A stretch of 64,000 bases of DNA, from positions 19,918,353-19,982,352 of the forward strand of contig JAQFVV010012394.1 of the NCBI GenBank assembly GCA_028023455.1, written 5' to 3'. A program made the position numbers and the translations under genes. The notes beneath the pieces are model-generated. The model did not search any database. It saw nothing but the letters and a program-made list of their open reading frames with translations, and was not told where the DNA came from. Numbering within the stretch: the first letter of the stretch is position 1; each line of letters begins with the position of its first letter. This document shows positions 46,563 through 58,199 of the stretch, piece by piece. Source of the DNA: Epiperipatus broadwayi (taxonomy: Eukaryota > Onychophora > Udeonychophora > Euonychophora > Peripatidae).

Positions 46563-47649
46563 CAATGGTCTCCAGTTTATTTTAACCATGACATTCAATT
46601 TTATTGATTATAAACAATAAATCAAAAAATCTATTGGAAAAAAGTTTAATTTACTCACCCTTTTGCAATACAATCATCAAAGGAATTGGAAAGTTTGAGT
46701 CAATCATTTTAGGGTGAACACATTTTCAAAATTTGTATATTTTTTCTCTTAAATTAATACCCATACTTTTAACATCTAAATCATAATAACAATCCAAGCA
46801 ATATGGCTCAGACTCTCTGTCATCAAAATTGTCACCAGGAAAGTGAAATGATAATATATGGAACTTAATGTTAGTTACATATTTATCAATGGCCGATTAC
46901 TTTGATCAAGATGATGTTACACTTTTTGGATTTGCTATGCACTTCCTGAAGTGCATATAATAAATGAAAGTCTATTTCAAATGCCATGAAAATGTTAACC
47001 AGTCTCTTTTGGATTCACATAATACAACCACATAATGTGGTTAGGTGCCAAATTGTGACTTTTTGGAAAACAATTATTTTATCAAATAAGTTGAAGCTAT
47101 AAAAAAGATATCTGACCAAATCATTTAATTTGAAATGTGTTGAATCTAGTCAGGGCAAATATTTATTTGCTAAAGAAGTAATGTAGGACCAAGCTAAGTT
47201 GGGAATATATTAATCCTCCTATATAACAAATTTGTAAAAAAAAAATGGAGATTTTATATATAACTAATTATTTTTAGGATCTTTATTTTGTTGTTTTTGC
47301 ATAAATTGTTTAAAGTATGGAATTAAAAATACTTGTAAATTCTGAAGAAAAAAAAGTATTAACAATATGGAAAAAGAAAGATTAATAATGGAAGTACAAA
47401 TATTAATTTAAATTAATAAATAATGTGAAGAATTCAACTTCTTTCAATATTCTTTCGAAATTTGTTTTAAGTGTAGAGTTTAATTGTAGTATCAGAAATG
47501 GCATCCAACTTTAGTATTTTATTTTTGTTATAATATTGAATGAAAAGTCTTTCATATATTTCTTGAAAATTATTAATTAATTAGCTCAAAATCTAATTTT
47601 ATTGTGGAACAACAAATTTTATTCAGTGGAGCCCAAATTGGGGACTCTG
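46563..47649. mobile_element. hAT-like non-autonomous element, copy A
   Basis: The 5' end CAATGGTCTCCAGTTTATTT and the reverse-complemented 3' end CAGAGTCCCCAATTTGGGC resemble the common hAT terminus of the CAGTGGTTCCCAAA type. The region 47430-47500 (CAACTTCTTTCAATATTC, AAATTTGTTTT) matches 49187-49225 of copy B. No ORF was found. Ends are by eye. Confidence 0.55.
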
Positions 47650-48417
47650 GGATTTGTGTTACCTTTGCCATTGAGGCTGGAAATAGCTTTTCATAAAAAC
47701 AAATTAAGAGCATTATATTTTAATGAATCAGGTGTATTTATATTTTTATATATAAATTTGATTTCATTTTAACATGCAAATTTTTCATAGTTTTGATTTT
47801 AAAAGCGATACTTGCATTATAATATTTTTTTTAAAATTACAACTAATTGAAAGTTGGTTACATGTTTTTTCAAAATTGAAGACATTTTTTTAATTATTAT
47901 TTTTCAAAAAATTAAAGATCATGTGATTGTTTGTGTTTTATTTATATCAGCAATTAGATATTTTTAAACTGCTTTATAGATGTAGAATAGTATTCTATTA
48001 CACTTTTAATTTTATATATTAGCATATTTTAATGTAAAAATGATGATATTCTGATTTGAAATAACTAAGTAAGAGAAGGGGGATTCTGCATTGTTATTCT
48101 AACCACATTTCAAAATACATAGTTTTATTGATTTGTGAGTCAACCAATTTGTTTAATTCATTAAAACATCTAAGATGTCAAGTAGCTGTTGAATCCAAAT
48201 GAAATATTTATTAGTTATTTTACTTTTAGGTTAACGCTAATCTTTCATGGTACTTTTTAATGTGATTAGCCTAATGATATATTTTAACAATATATTTTTA
48301 TAAATTAATGTTTTGCTAAAAAACAAAGTCTAAATTTTGATCTAAATTCAGGTATTTAAATAATTTATTTATTTAACCACAATATAATCAACAAATGTTG
48401 ACATACTTAAAACACTG
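47650..48417. other. Anonymous AT-rich stretch
   Basis: Nothing recognisable. Confidence 0.4.
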
Positions 48418-49416
48418 CAATGTAATGGGATTCCCAATTTATTTTAATCATGAAATCCCTTTTACTTTAATCAAAACCTACAATTTTTACTAATTAAATA
48501 AAGCAGCAAATCAGGAAACCAAAAATACTGTATTTTTTTTTTTAAAAAAATTTAGAGTGAGAAAAGGAATAAAAAAGTGGAATAGTTATGTGATATCAGA
48601 AAGTCATGAATTAACACTAACAGGAAAAAATAAGAGACTGGCATTAGTCAGGTATGTGATTGGATGAGGAAATTATGGGTGCATGCAAGGAAAAACTCAT
48701 TATAAAATCTTTCATGGAATCTGGAATTATATGGTTCAGAAGGCGAAACAATTTACAAAGAAAATAATGGTGAGCAGATGTGGAAGATAAGTGATGGCAT
48801 AAAGAAAATGATGATGAATTTTTAGATTTCTATGACTAAAATTTCTTTATATTATTCTTGTTTTCTTTCTATTGTTGTAGATAATATTCTTTACAGACTT
48901 TTATAATAAATTTTCAGAAAAAAATTTAAAATTTTTACTGAAAAAATCATTTATGCATATATACAATATTTACACCAAAAGATGCTAATTACGTCAAGCG
49001 TTGGTGGCCAAGTGGTTAACACAGCTGCCTTACAAGCAGTTGTCCCGGGTTCGCTTCCTGGCCGACGCTTTGACATATGAAAAAAAAAGACACTAATTTA
49101 TTAAAAATATAAAAAAATAAAAGAACAAAAAAGATAAATAATAGCAAAGCAAATATTATTAATTCAAACTGTTAATTAATGTGAAGGATTCAATTTATTT
49201 TCTTTCAATATTCTTTTAAAATTTGTTTTGGTTATTGATGGCTGAATGCTGAAAGTAGGAATGGCACCCAAGTTACTTGAATGTTTTGTTTCTGTTGCAG
49301 AATAGAATATACATTTTTTTCATTAAACTAGTAAATAGAAAGTAAAAATTAAATTTAGAGCACATTTCATCTAGTGAAGCTCTAAATTCCATGGAATTCA
49401 AATTGGAAACCATGGC
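48418..49416. mobile_element. hAT-like non-autonomous element, copy B, with nested tRNA-like element
   Basis: The 5' end shares AATTTATTTTAATCATGA with copy A (AGTTTATTTTAACCATGA). The reverse-complemented 3' end is CCATGGTTTCCAATTTG. Internal parts match copy A near the 3' half. The family T element at 48994-49078 lies inside it, so it inserted later or is carried. Boundaries are approximate. Confidence 0.5.
48994..49078 (+). repeat. tRNA-like element family T, best-preserved copy
   Basis: Bases 48999-49067 fold as a tRNA. The acceptor stem is CGTTGGT with GCCGACG (7 pairs, two G-U). The anticodon stem is GCTGC with GCAGT around loop CTTACAA, giving a TAC (Val-type) triplet. The T arm is CCGGG TTCGCTT CCTGG. 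The D-arm region is GGCCAAGTGGTTAACAC. The outer GTCAAG and CTTTGACAT continue the acceptor stem as a longer inverted repeat, and A8 follows. A working tRNA gene is unlikely because the same body is dispersed with diverged copies. Confidence 0.8.
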
Positions 49417-49849
49417 TCTAAGATAATGTAATAAAGAGATATCACTTTAATATGTTTTTAGTTACAACTCATGTTGCTTTTTAATTTTAGAGAAAATAAT
49501 ACTAGATAGTATAAGTTTATATTAGTGAAGTTATAGTCACATTCATTGATGAAAAATGTTTTTGTATATTTCTAAGAATTTTTTATATATTTTTATTAAA
49601 GTCTTTAAATTTTTATCCATCTTCATTTCACTTTTATATACTGAAACCTTAAACTCTGTTTCTGCTTATTTTATTTTCTTGCATATTTTACCTATGTGTT
49701 TTTTTTATTGATTCTGCATATTTTATCAACGGAGCGTATGAATTTTTAAATAATGAAGTCCATCTTCCTTGTCCCTGTTTCACATGTGGATAGTATTTAA
49801 TCACAAATCATAAATTGTGTAATTGTGTCTCAAATTTTTTTATTTGTTG
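49417..49849. other. Anonymous AT-rich stretch
   Basis: Nothing recognisable. Confidence 0.4.
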
Positions 49850-49928
49850 TCAACCATTGGTGGCCGAGTGGTCAGCACACCTGTCTTACAAGCAGTTGTC
49901 CCGGGTTTGCGGGTTTGCTTCCCAGCCG
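49850..49928 (+). repeat. tRNA-like element family T, 3'-truncated copy
   Basis: GTTGTCAACCATTGGTGGCC starts the copy. CTTACAAGCAGTTGTCCC and a short tandem duplication (CGGGTTTGCGGGTTTGC) replace the normal B-box region. It ends CCAGCCGAAAAAA, lacking the TGACAT terminus. Confidence 0.75.
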
Positions 49929-50387
49929 AAAAAATTTTATTTGTTAAACAGATCATTTGAGTGGAGTGAATATATCCTTTATATATTTAAAGTATTCAGC
50001 ACAATTTTTTTTTTCATTATTTAATGGTCTTTCATAGTAGGAAATATCTAATCAGATCTGTCAGTCTCAAACATTCTGACATTGAAACTTGTTTAGTTAA
50101 AGACTTGAAGTATATTCATTATTTTTTTTATTTATAGAAGCAGTATATTTATTTTTATAAAGTCTTTTGCTTGCGAATTTTATTTTTAGCAAAATTATTG
50201 TTGGTGAAATCGTTTTTACTGGATTATGGTATTACTATGCAAATCATTTTTTAAAATTCATAGCTCTTTATGTTTTGTCCATTCTTTTTTGTCTACCATC
50301 TTTTTTCAGATTATATATATATAATTTATACTTTTATTTTTGAAATAGGATTTGTTTATAACAGCCTAACAAGCTTTTGCTTCTCAT
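49929..50387. other. Anonymous AT-rich stretch
   Basis: Nothing recognisable. Confidence 0.4.
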
Positions 50388-50720
50388 CATCATCATCATT
50401 TTTAATCATTATTAATCCTCTGCAGAATGAAAATCTCTCCAAGTTTGATTCAGTTTTTCTGATTCATAACTTATCTTTTCTATATCACACCAATTTATTC
50501 AATCCATCCATTTAATCTCTTGGGATCCAAATTAAACCTTCAACCATCTGTTATCAATTCTTTTAGAAATATGTTCATAGTTCCATTTCAAGATCTTAAT
50601 TCTTTCAGTGATATTAGTGATACTTATTTGTTCTCTCATCATATATCTTTGTTGCTCCTAATATAGATCCCTTTTACTTCATTGAAGACTTTATATCACT
50701 CTTTGGTTAAATATCCAATT
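50388..50720 (-). pseudogene. RTE LINE 3'-end fragment, minus strand, old
   Basis: The minus-strand reading gives NITERIKILKWNYEH, then RIDNRW, then a WRDFHSAE-type end before the ATGATGATGATGA tail (plus strand CATCATCATCATCAT at about 50388). This is the same order as the LIEKIKRLKWSW ... DDNRW ... ILQWIDNG end of the intact RTE copies, strongly diverged. Confidence 0.75.
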
Positions 50721-50958
50721 CAGTTATATTCATGACTTGATTCAAATTATGAAAATGTCTTGACGATTCCAGAAATTGAACTATATACAAACAGGCTGCC
50801 ATTATTTTGAAATTCCTGGTTCCACATCTATTTTGAATTTGTGAATTCTTTGGGTTTTAACAATAAATTTTCCCAAACTGATTGTAAACCCAAATGCTGT
50901 GGAAAATTTAAATAAACAATTGTACATTTATCAAGTGCATAGTACTTATGTACTTAAA

Positions 50959-51420
50959 TAGAAAGGATTTTCACATAAGCACTGTACTAAATATAAGCTC
51001 AATGATGCTGTGTTGAGAACAGGAAAACTCTCAAATCCAAACACAAGATAGAGTCTTTATAAAGATAAGAGTGGGCATCTTCTCTTTAATTTAAATTGTG
51101 ATTTATATATGCCATTCTGAAGTGTCCTAGCTAGAGAATTGACTTGTACTAAATTGAAAAATTTCACGTATATTAATATATGAAAGAAACTAATGGACAT
51201 AAAAGAAAACAGAGTAGCATCTTCACTCTCTCAAACCAGGAAACTTCAGATTGGCCTATATAAATCAGAATTTAGGTTAAGGATAAGGTGGCTGCTCTTT
51301 ATCTATATAAAGTCTCTACCTTGTGGTTTGGGTTTGACAGTTTTCCTGTACTCAACACAGCATCATTGAGCTTATATAAATTAGTACAGTGCATATGTGA
51401 AAAGGTAAAAATTCTTTCTA
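50959..51420. mobile_element. Fold-back/TIR element of 462 bp (family K)
   Basis: The left arm 50959 to about 51085 begins TAGAAAGGATTTTCACATA and contains AGCTCAATGATGCTGTGTTG, GAGTCTTTATAAAGATAAG. The right arm about 51288-51420 is its inverted copy. The middle of about 200 bp has no ORF. This is a non-autonomous DNA element or a fold-back element, with one copy in the window. Confidence 0.85.
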
Positions 51421-52267
51421 CCTAATAAACAAATTTTACTAGCTCTAGTTTTGTGCATATACCAATATTTTGTATATACTGTATAGATTTGTTTTATTAG
51501 TAACAGTTTTACACTTTAAATTACAGAATATTTTCATATTTATACCATCACAATATATTTACATAGAAGTAATTAAAAGAACAGATCAAAATATTTTGCA
51601 ATATTATCTTAATAGTAGAAGTTTTTGAATTTAAGTTGAATGCCATTATTTCACCAATTGATAATATCCTTTGAATTTGTATTATAACAAGTTTTAATGT
51701 GTTTTTTGTCCTGGAGTCTCTTTCTTCGTATGCAATTTTATTATTTTGTATTTAGGACAAACATAGCAGAAAAAGCATCTCTACACATACATTATTATAT
51801 CTAAGGCTAAGGCTATATACACTTCTGTTTTTTAAACTATGGAAGGGATATGGATCATAATTTAATATACATGCAAGGAAAAAGATGTCAGGAAAAGAAA
51901 AATCAAATTAACGTTGGACATTACACACTCAAAAAATATTGTCAGTTGAATAGGCATTTCAATTTGTATTTACTTGAGTTTATATGTTAATTTTTCATAA
52001 GTATTTACCCACTCATAAAGAAAATATTATTTTGTTTTAAGTTTCAATATCAAGCTAAGCATATTTTCAGTCTAGTTAATCAAATTCATAGCATCCAAAC
52101 TCAATGGCTATTGTTTGTGGTACCAACTAATAGAGGAGGCATTATGGAAATTTATAAATTTAAATGTTCTACTTTATTTTGTAGTTTATATTTACAAGTG
52201 ATGAGCTCAGTTTTAGTGTAAAGCATGACTATGGCTCTAAGCATCAAAAGTACACTAGGTTGCTAAA
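51421..52267. other. Anonymous AT-rich stretch
   Basis: Nothing recognisable. Confidence 0.4.
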
Positions 52268-54697
52268 AATAAAATTGTTATGGGAGACTTTAATGCTAGA
52301 ATTGGTAGACAAATGAAAGATGAAATTGCTGTAGGTAATTTTGGTTATGGTAATAGAAATGAGAGAGGACATAGACTTGTGGAGTTTGCAGAAAAAGAAA
52401 AACTTTATATTATGAATTCATTTTTTGAGAAAAATGTTAAAAGAAAATGGACATGGAAGCATCCAAATGAAGGTACAGCAGAATTGGATTATATTTTGAC
52501 TAACAGAAAATACATATTTCAAGATTGTAATGTTCTTAATAAATTTAATACAGGAAGTGATCATCGATTAATAAGGTGTAAGTTACGTGTTAATATAAAA
52601 CTAGAGAGACAAAAATTATTAAGAAAAACAATATTTACAGTTGATATTCCTAATCTTCAGAAACATTCTAATAAATTTAAATTGGAACTTACAAATAGGT
52701 TTCAAGTGTTAGGAGATTTTGAACATGATTCAGATTTGAATGAAATTAATATGAAAATAACTGATACACTTTTAAAAACTGCAACAAACATAGCTGGTAG
52801 AAAAAAGCAGCAATTGACTAATAAAATTTCTACTGAGACTAGAGAATTTATGAAGAAAAGAAGGAATATGAAGATATACAAAAATGATGTATTAAAAAGA
52901 ATTGAATATCTCGAATTTTGCAAAATGGTACGGAAAAGAGTTGAAAATGATATAAGAAAGTATAACTGTGAAATAGCAAGGAAAGCTGTAGAAGAAAATA
53001 AAAGTCTCAAAAATGTTAAACAACATTTTGGTATTGGTAGGAAATTTATATCTGCAATAAGAAAAAAAGATGGAATTATTACTAAAAAGAGAGATGACAT
53101 CATGAAATTGGTAGAAGATTTTTATCAAGAATTATATAGTAATAAAGAACAAGTACCTCCTATATCTATTACATCTTCCAAATTGCCCAGAATTTTAAAT
53201 GAAGAAGTGAGACATGCAATTAAGTGTATGAAGAAAGGAAAGGCTCCAGGAAATGATGGAATTATAATTGATATATTAAAAGAAGCAGGTGAAGAAATAG
53301 AAACAATTTTAGCAAAGTTATATACCAAATGTCTAAATGATAAAGATGTACCGGAAGATTGGAAGAATGCAGTAATAATATTAATATTTAAAAAAGGTGA
53401 TAAAGAAGATATTAGAAATTACAGACCTATCAGCCTTTTATCAGTTTTATATAAAAATTTTACCAAGATAATTACAACTCGTCTACAGAGAACTTTGGAT
53501 TTCCACCAACCAAGAGAACAAGCTGGATTTAAAAGTGGTTTTAGTACAATAGATCATATTCAGGTATTGAGAGAAGTCATAGAAAGGACAAACGAATATG
53601 AGTTGTCATTATGTTTTGGATTTGTAGATTATGAAAAGGCATTCGATTCTATACACATTTCTTCAGTGATTAAAGCATTGGATCATCAAGGTATAGATCC
53701 AGGATATTGTCATATTTTAAAGAATATTTATAAAAATGCAACAGCAACAATTAGATTACATAATGATACTGGAAAAATCAACATTGAGAAAGGTGTAAGA
53801 CAAGGTGACTCTATATCTCCAAAACTCTTTACAGCAGTGCTGCAAGAAGTATTTTGTGGATTAAAATGGGAAACTAAAGGAGTGAAAGTAAATGGAGAGT
53901 ATTTAAGTCATTTAGATTTCGCAGATGATGTAGTTGTTTTTGCAAATAATGCTTCAGAGCTGCAGGAAATGTTGCAGGAGTTAGCAGATGAAAGTAGAAA
54001 AGTAGGACTAAAGATAAATGTTAAAAAGACTAAAGTAATGTTTAATTGATTTGCTCAAAATATGAAAATAAAGATTGATTATGAAGAATTAGAAGAAGTT
54101 AACAGTTACAAATACCTTGGTCAGATTATTAATACAGATGGAAACATAATGGAGGAAATTAATCATAGAATTAAACTTGGTTGGAGTGCTTTTGGTAGAA
54201 ATAACTTGATACTAAAAGGAAATATGCCTATGTGTTTGAAAAGGATGGTTTTTAACAAATGTGTTGTACCAGTTCTTACTTATGGATCTGAGACTTGGAC
54301 ACTTAATAGAAGAGTAATACAGAGACTTCAGACCACTCAAAGGAGTATGGAGAGATGTATGTTGGGAGTAACAAGAAGAGATCGAAAACGCAAAGTATGG
54401 GTAAGACAACAAACAGGTGTTACTGACCTTATTGAAAAAATTAAAAGATTGAAATGGAGTTGGGCTGGACATATTGCTAGAAGAGATGATAATAGATGGG
54501 CAATTGAAATTTTAAACTGGATTCCAAGAGATTGTAAAAGACCCAGAAAGAGACCACATGTGAGATGGATGGATGAAATAAGAAAATGTGCAGGGGTGTT
54601 GTGGAGAAGAGAAGCTAAAGATCAGAGAAGATGGATTGAATTTGGAGAGATCTTCATCCTGCAGTGGATTGATAATGGTTGATGATGATGATGATGA
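52268..54697 (+). mobile_element. RTE-clade LINE, copy 3, 5'-truncated
   Basis: It begins in the middle of the endonuclease at AAAATTGTTATGGGAGAC, which corresponds to about 14558 in copy 2, so the first part of the element is missing, as in typical incomplete reverse transcription. It ends with (GAT)n at about 54680-54697. Apart from one stop codon it is open throughout and nearly identical to copy 1. Confidence 0.92.
52280..54682 (+). pseudogene. RTE endonuclease-RT ORF, truncated, one in-frame stop
   Basis: Eight hundred codons in one frame, interrupted only by TGA at 54047-54049, where copy 1 has CGA at the matching position (a C-to-T change). The endonuclease part starts at GDFNARIG and holds GSDHRL. 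The RT has KAPGNDG, NYRPISLLS, VDYEKAFDS, GVRQGDS and FADD. The tail, lost by frameshift in copy 1, is intact here: KRLKWSWAGHIARRDDNRW, KRPRKRPHVRW and ILQWIDNG, then the stop at 54680. The first ATG codon at 52280 is internal to the element, not its true start. The missing endonuclease N-terminus makes it inactive regardless of the stop. Confidence 0.92.
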
Positions 54698-55009
54698 TAT
54701 ACTCACACCTATACACATCCTGATTTTTCTGAAAGCTAAATGGTTTTATAAATGTAATCACATTATAACAGCCACAAGTTTATATAAACCACAAATCTTT
54801 TATCTTTTGTCAAGGTAACTTATATCTTTTAATTATAGTGGTTGCTTTGACAACAGATTAGAGATTCATGTTTTATATAAGCATGTTGTTATTGTCATGT
54901 GATTTATATATATATATATAAGCAATTCATTTAGTTGAGTGAGTTATAATAAACAATTCACTTTTTACTGTCGTTATATTGTGAAGCCTTAGACCATTTT
55001 TGTGGTGAT
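54698..55009. other. Anonymous AT-rich stretch
   Basis: An (AT)n run lies near 54907-54920. Nothing else. Confidence 0.4.
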
Positions 55010-55612
55010 GGACCTTATGTTGTTCAGTTGGCATAATTGCTATTCTTTTTCCCCCAAAGTAACTTTCTACAGGGTGTATAGCAATAGTTAATGAATACTT
55101 TTTGAAAACATTACTATGGATGTATAATAGTTAACTCTTCTAAGTACAAGGATATTGAATTATGAGACTTTTTGCATATAGTGAAAAATGGGTTTTTGAC
55201 ATTAACTATGTTTTTTAGTTTGTTTCTAAGTTTCTCCTGTATTACTATCCTCAACTCAGATTGTTTTAGATAAAATTGAAAACCAAGAAAGGGATTTGGC
55301 ACTTACTTAAAATTTTCATTCAAGCAAATATATCCTGCGTATTTTTGCCAAATATATCACTCATCCGTGTTGAAGACAAGTTTATGTTTACTGATATAAT
55401 CAGAAAGTAATTTTAGTAATTCCAGAATTTGTTACTTGGAAGAAAGAAAAACTGAAATATTATCAATGTATACAATTCACGAAATGTAAGATTTTAAACC
55501 TGGTATATATATATCCCTGGTAGTTCATTTTCAATAGTTTCAATTAGTGGGTTTACGTAAAAAGTGAATGGAAATGCACTTAGGGACCAACCTTAAGGTA
55601 TTAAACGAACAA
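55010..55612 (-). pseudogene. Relic of Tx1-like LINE ORF2 (RT to connection region)
   Basis: Read on the minus strand from 55612 down to 55010: SLSAFPFTFYVNPLIETIENE matches the SPLSALLFTAYINPLIKIIENE block of ORF2 at 30271-33513. VYIDNISVFLSSK follows in place of YMDDIAVFLSSQ, so the catalytic DD is changed to DN. Next come LSDYISKHKLVFN, NPFLGFQFYL, and finally RKLLWGKK. It is a different and older member than the element at 28.5 kb. Several stops and a frameshift are present. Only this internal part remains, with neither end of the element recognisable. Confidence 0.85.
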
Positions 55613-56400
55613 CTAGGGATAATGTATTTGTTGTGTGTTTTTTTAATATTTTTGTTGTCATTTTAAAACATATATTTTATAATAGAAAACTTTAAATACT
55701 ATATACGTTTAACATATAGATACATCGCAATGATACATTTTAATTTTTAAAATATATATTTTAAGACATCAGCATATATGTGTCTAGTATTAGTTTTCTA
55801 TTATGCACAGTTTCAGATATCCAGGTAAATTCTTGAAACCAAATATTGTAATTACTGGTACATTGCTTATTAATTAATTTGACCAATTAATTTTAATTTA
55901 ATACCTCACTGTTAAATTAATAATAGACAATTTTTAATTGTAAACGTTATTGTTTTAAATGTTTTGTTTATAATTTAATCTGTAAATATTCTTTATTCTA
56001 AATCGTTTATGTATTAAATCTCATTTAAATAATATTATTAAATAATGAATCAAAAAAACTATAAGATAATATAATAAGTGATTTGTTTCTGCAAAATAGT
56101 GTTTGAAGATTGAAACATTATTAAGATTTTCTTCTAAAACCAGGGCTCACGTGATTTACTTGTTTTTTGATAATTTTACTTGTTTAGTAAACTATTATAA
56201 ATAATCACCAAATAATAACTAAGAGATCACGTGAAATTTATCAGAGTAATTAGAACATAAAAAAAAACTTTAAAAAATTCCCCCATTCCCTCAAACACTG
56301 TAATAAACATTTCTTTTTTTTGTTCAATGATAAAGAAGTCAAATATTTTCTAATGAAAAAAAGTTGAAGTTTTTTCAAAACAGCATTAAAAATTGCAGTA
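55613..56400. other. Anonymous AT-rich stretch
   Basis: Nothing recognisable. Confidence 0.4.
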
Positions 56401-56404
56401 TTAA

Positions 56405-56476
56405 TGAATATGTAAATAATAATAATTGTATAAATATAACGAATATGTAAAAGTAATAATAATTGTATAAATGTAG
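56405..56476. repeat. Short tandem duplication of about 35 bp
   Basis: GAATATGTAAATAATAATAA with TTGTATAAATATAAC at 56406 recurs from 56441 as GAATATGTAAAAGTAATAAT with AATTGTATAAATGTAG. Confidence 0.7.
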
Positions 56477-56489
56477 AATAAAAGTAATA

Positions 56490-57019
56490 ACTGTAATGTG
56501 TAATAAATATGTAAAATAACTGTATAGTAATTAAGAATAACGATAGTGTAAAATTGCAATGTTATTAAAATCATAGAAAGTTGTATAATAATAGAAAGCC
56601 CAGTTGACCTTATAGGGTCAGAAAACTATGTAAAATACTATATATGGTGAGAAACGTAAAAATACTGTGTGTATGTGAAAACGTAAGTGAAAACACCATA
56701 TATGGTTAGGAATGTAAAAGACTCCAGAAGTCTTGAGGTGTATATAAACCCCCATAAACTAAACTAATTATTCGGAATACGTTCTGAGTATGTTCTGAGT
56801 TTTAATTATAGTCAGAGACTCCTGCCTCTGTAAGTCAGAAAGCAGGACTAGGGTATTTATATGCAGGTCACCACGACCTTTTATTATTTTATTTCGCCTT
56901 ATAATAGGCTATATATATATAGTTAAAATTATCCGTATTAAACTATAGTCTTACCATCTCAATTCTGTCTTTGTCCGTTTATTTACTTGCGGGTCATAAG
57001 ACACTGCAAAAATGTTACA
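56490..57019 (+). repeat. Possible solo LTR
   Basis: This is an island of different composition. It has a TATA-like GTATATAAACC at about 56739, a transcript-like region (GAGTCAG-type, CTCCTGCCTCTG), and a pyrimidine-rich 3' part (TCTGTCTTTGTCCG, GCGGGTCATAAG) ending in TTACA at 57018. TG and CA ends are possible, but I could not fix the start or a target duplication. No internal retroviral or Gypsy genes are nearby. Confidence 0.35.
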
Positions 57020-58199
57020 TTATAATCTAAATTTTCTGCCTGATGTTGGCTTTTAATGCACCTGTAATGCTAAAGTAATGAAGTTAAATTGTCTAAAACC
57101 TTCTCAGATGATTGATTATATATGAAAAACACATCACAATTGATGTATTACATCTTTAATTAAAAGAATTCAATTTATTTTGAGTAGATGATAACATTTA
57201 ATGAAGTTTAAGGGTAATTGATGTGGTTTTGTGCATGGAAAATAAAACCTAAGGTGATCTATTTTTTATTAATAACATCCCCAAAAAAGATTTGTATGTT
57301 CTAGGTGGGATATCAAAACATTGTATGAGCTATAGTTATTTCTTCCATTAATAAAAAATATGGGGGGGGGGGGTGAAAATAAATTTAAATTACCTGAAGA
57401 GTAGCAATAAAAATGAACAAAATTCACACGAAATTATGTCTTATGGGCAATGTAAAACGTGGTAGATTTTTGGTCTTGATGTTTATGCCATATGTGATAA
57501 ATCACATCAAAATTGATTTTTTAGTTCTTTAATTAACGCTTTGACATATGGAGAAATACATATAATAGAAGTAGTAAACGAAAATTGCTCGTTTTTGTTT
57601 CTAAAATTATTTTCTAATGTATTTGAAAACTAAAAAGTTTTTGTGATGATTATATCTGTATATATATATTCAAATAAACTACATATTTTCAAAAGTGGGT
57701 AGATTTCCCCCACAATCATTTCACTCTATAAAGAAAATGTCAAATAAATTAAAAGTTCAAGAATGTGTTTCTTTTATTAATAGATGACAGATATGTCTTT
57801 ACTCCATTTTCTAAAAAAAAAAAAAACCCAATTGTATGAAAGTTTAATTTTGTAATAAATGTAAGAAATTAATATAATTAGAAAGAAATACAAATTTCTA
57901 ATAGGAAAACTAATCCTGGTGAAATATGATTAAGTAAATCCACAAGTCATTTAAATTAGGTAAAGTATAAATAGGAATTATCATTAGAACTAATGATTTT
58001 GGAACAATTCCCAGTTGAAGAATGAATTACGAATTAGGGGGAATAAAAAAATCAATCCAATGAATTCAATAAAATGGTTATCTCATGAAATTTATTATGT
58101 GTAGGATTATTTCCATCCCATAACATTAAATATTGAATGTCTTAAAAAAAAAAAAAAACACCTTTAATTAAACTTGTCAATTACGTTCAACTGTTAGTA
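57020..58199. other. Anonymous AT-rich stretch
   Basis: It contains a G12 run at 57362-57373 and a fragment ACGCTTTGACATATGG at 57537-57552 that matches the 3' terminus of family T. No gene. Confidence 0.4.

Noticed and set aside
48999-49067. Functional tRNA-Val gene
   Set aside because: The cloverleaf is plausible, but the unit is dispersed in several diverged copies with an A tail and inverted termini, so it is better explained as a mobile element.
50381-50402. His-rich or Ser-rich protein encoded by CAT/TCA repeats
   Set aside because: The repeat is the (GAT)n tail of a minus-strand RTE fragment.
56490-57019. Endogenous retrovirus
   Set aside because: No gag, pol or env trace nearby; at most a solo LTR, and even that is uncertain.
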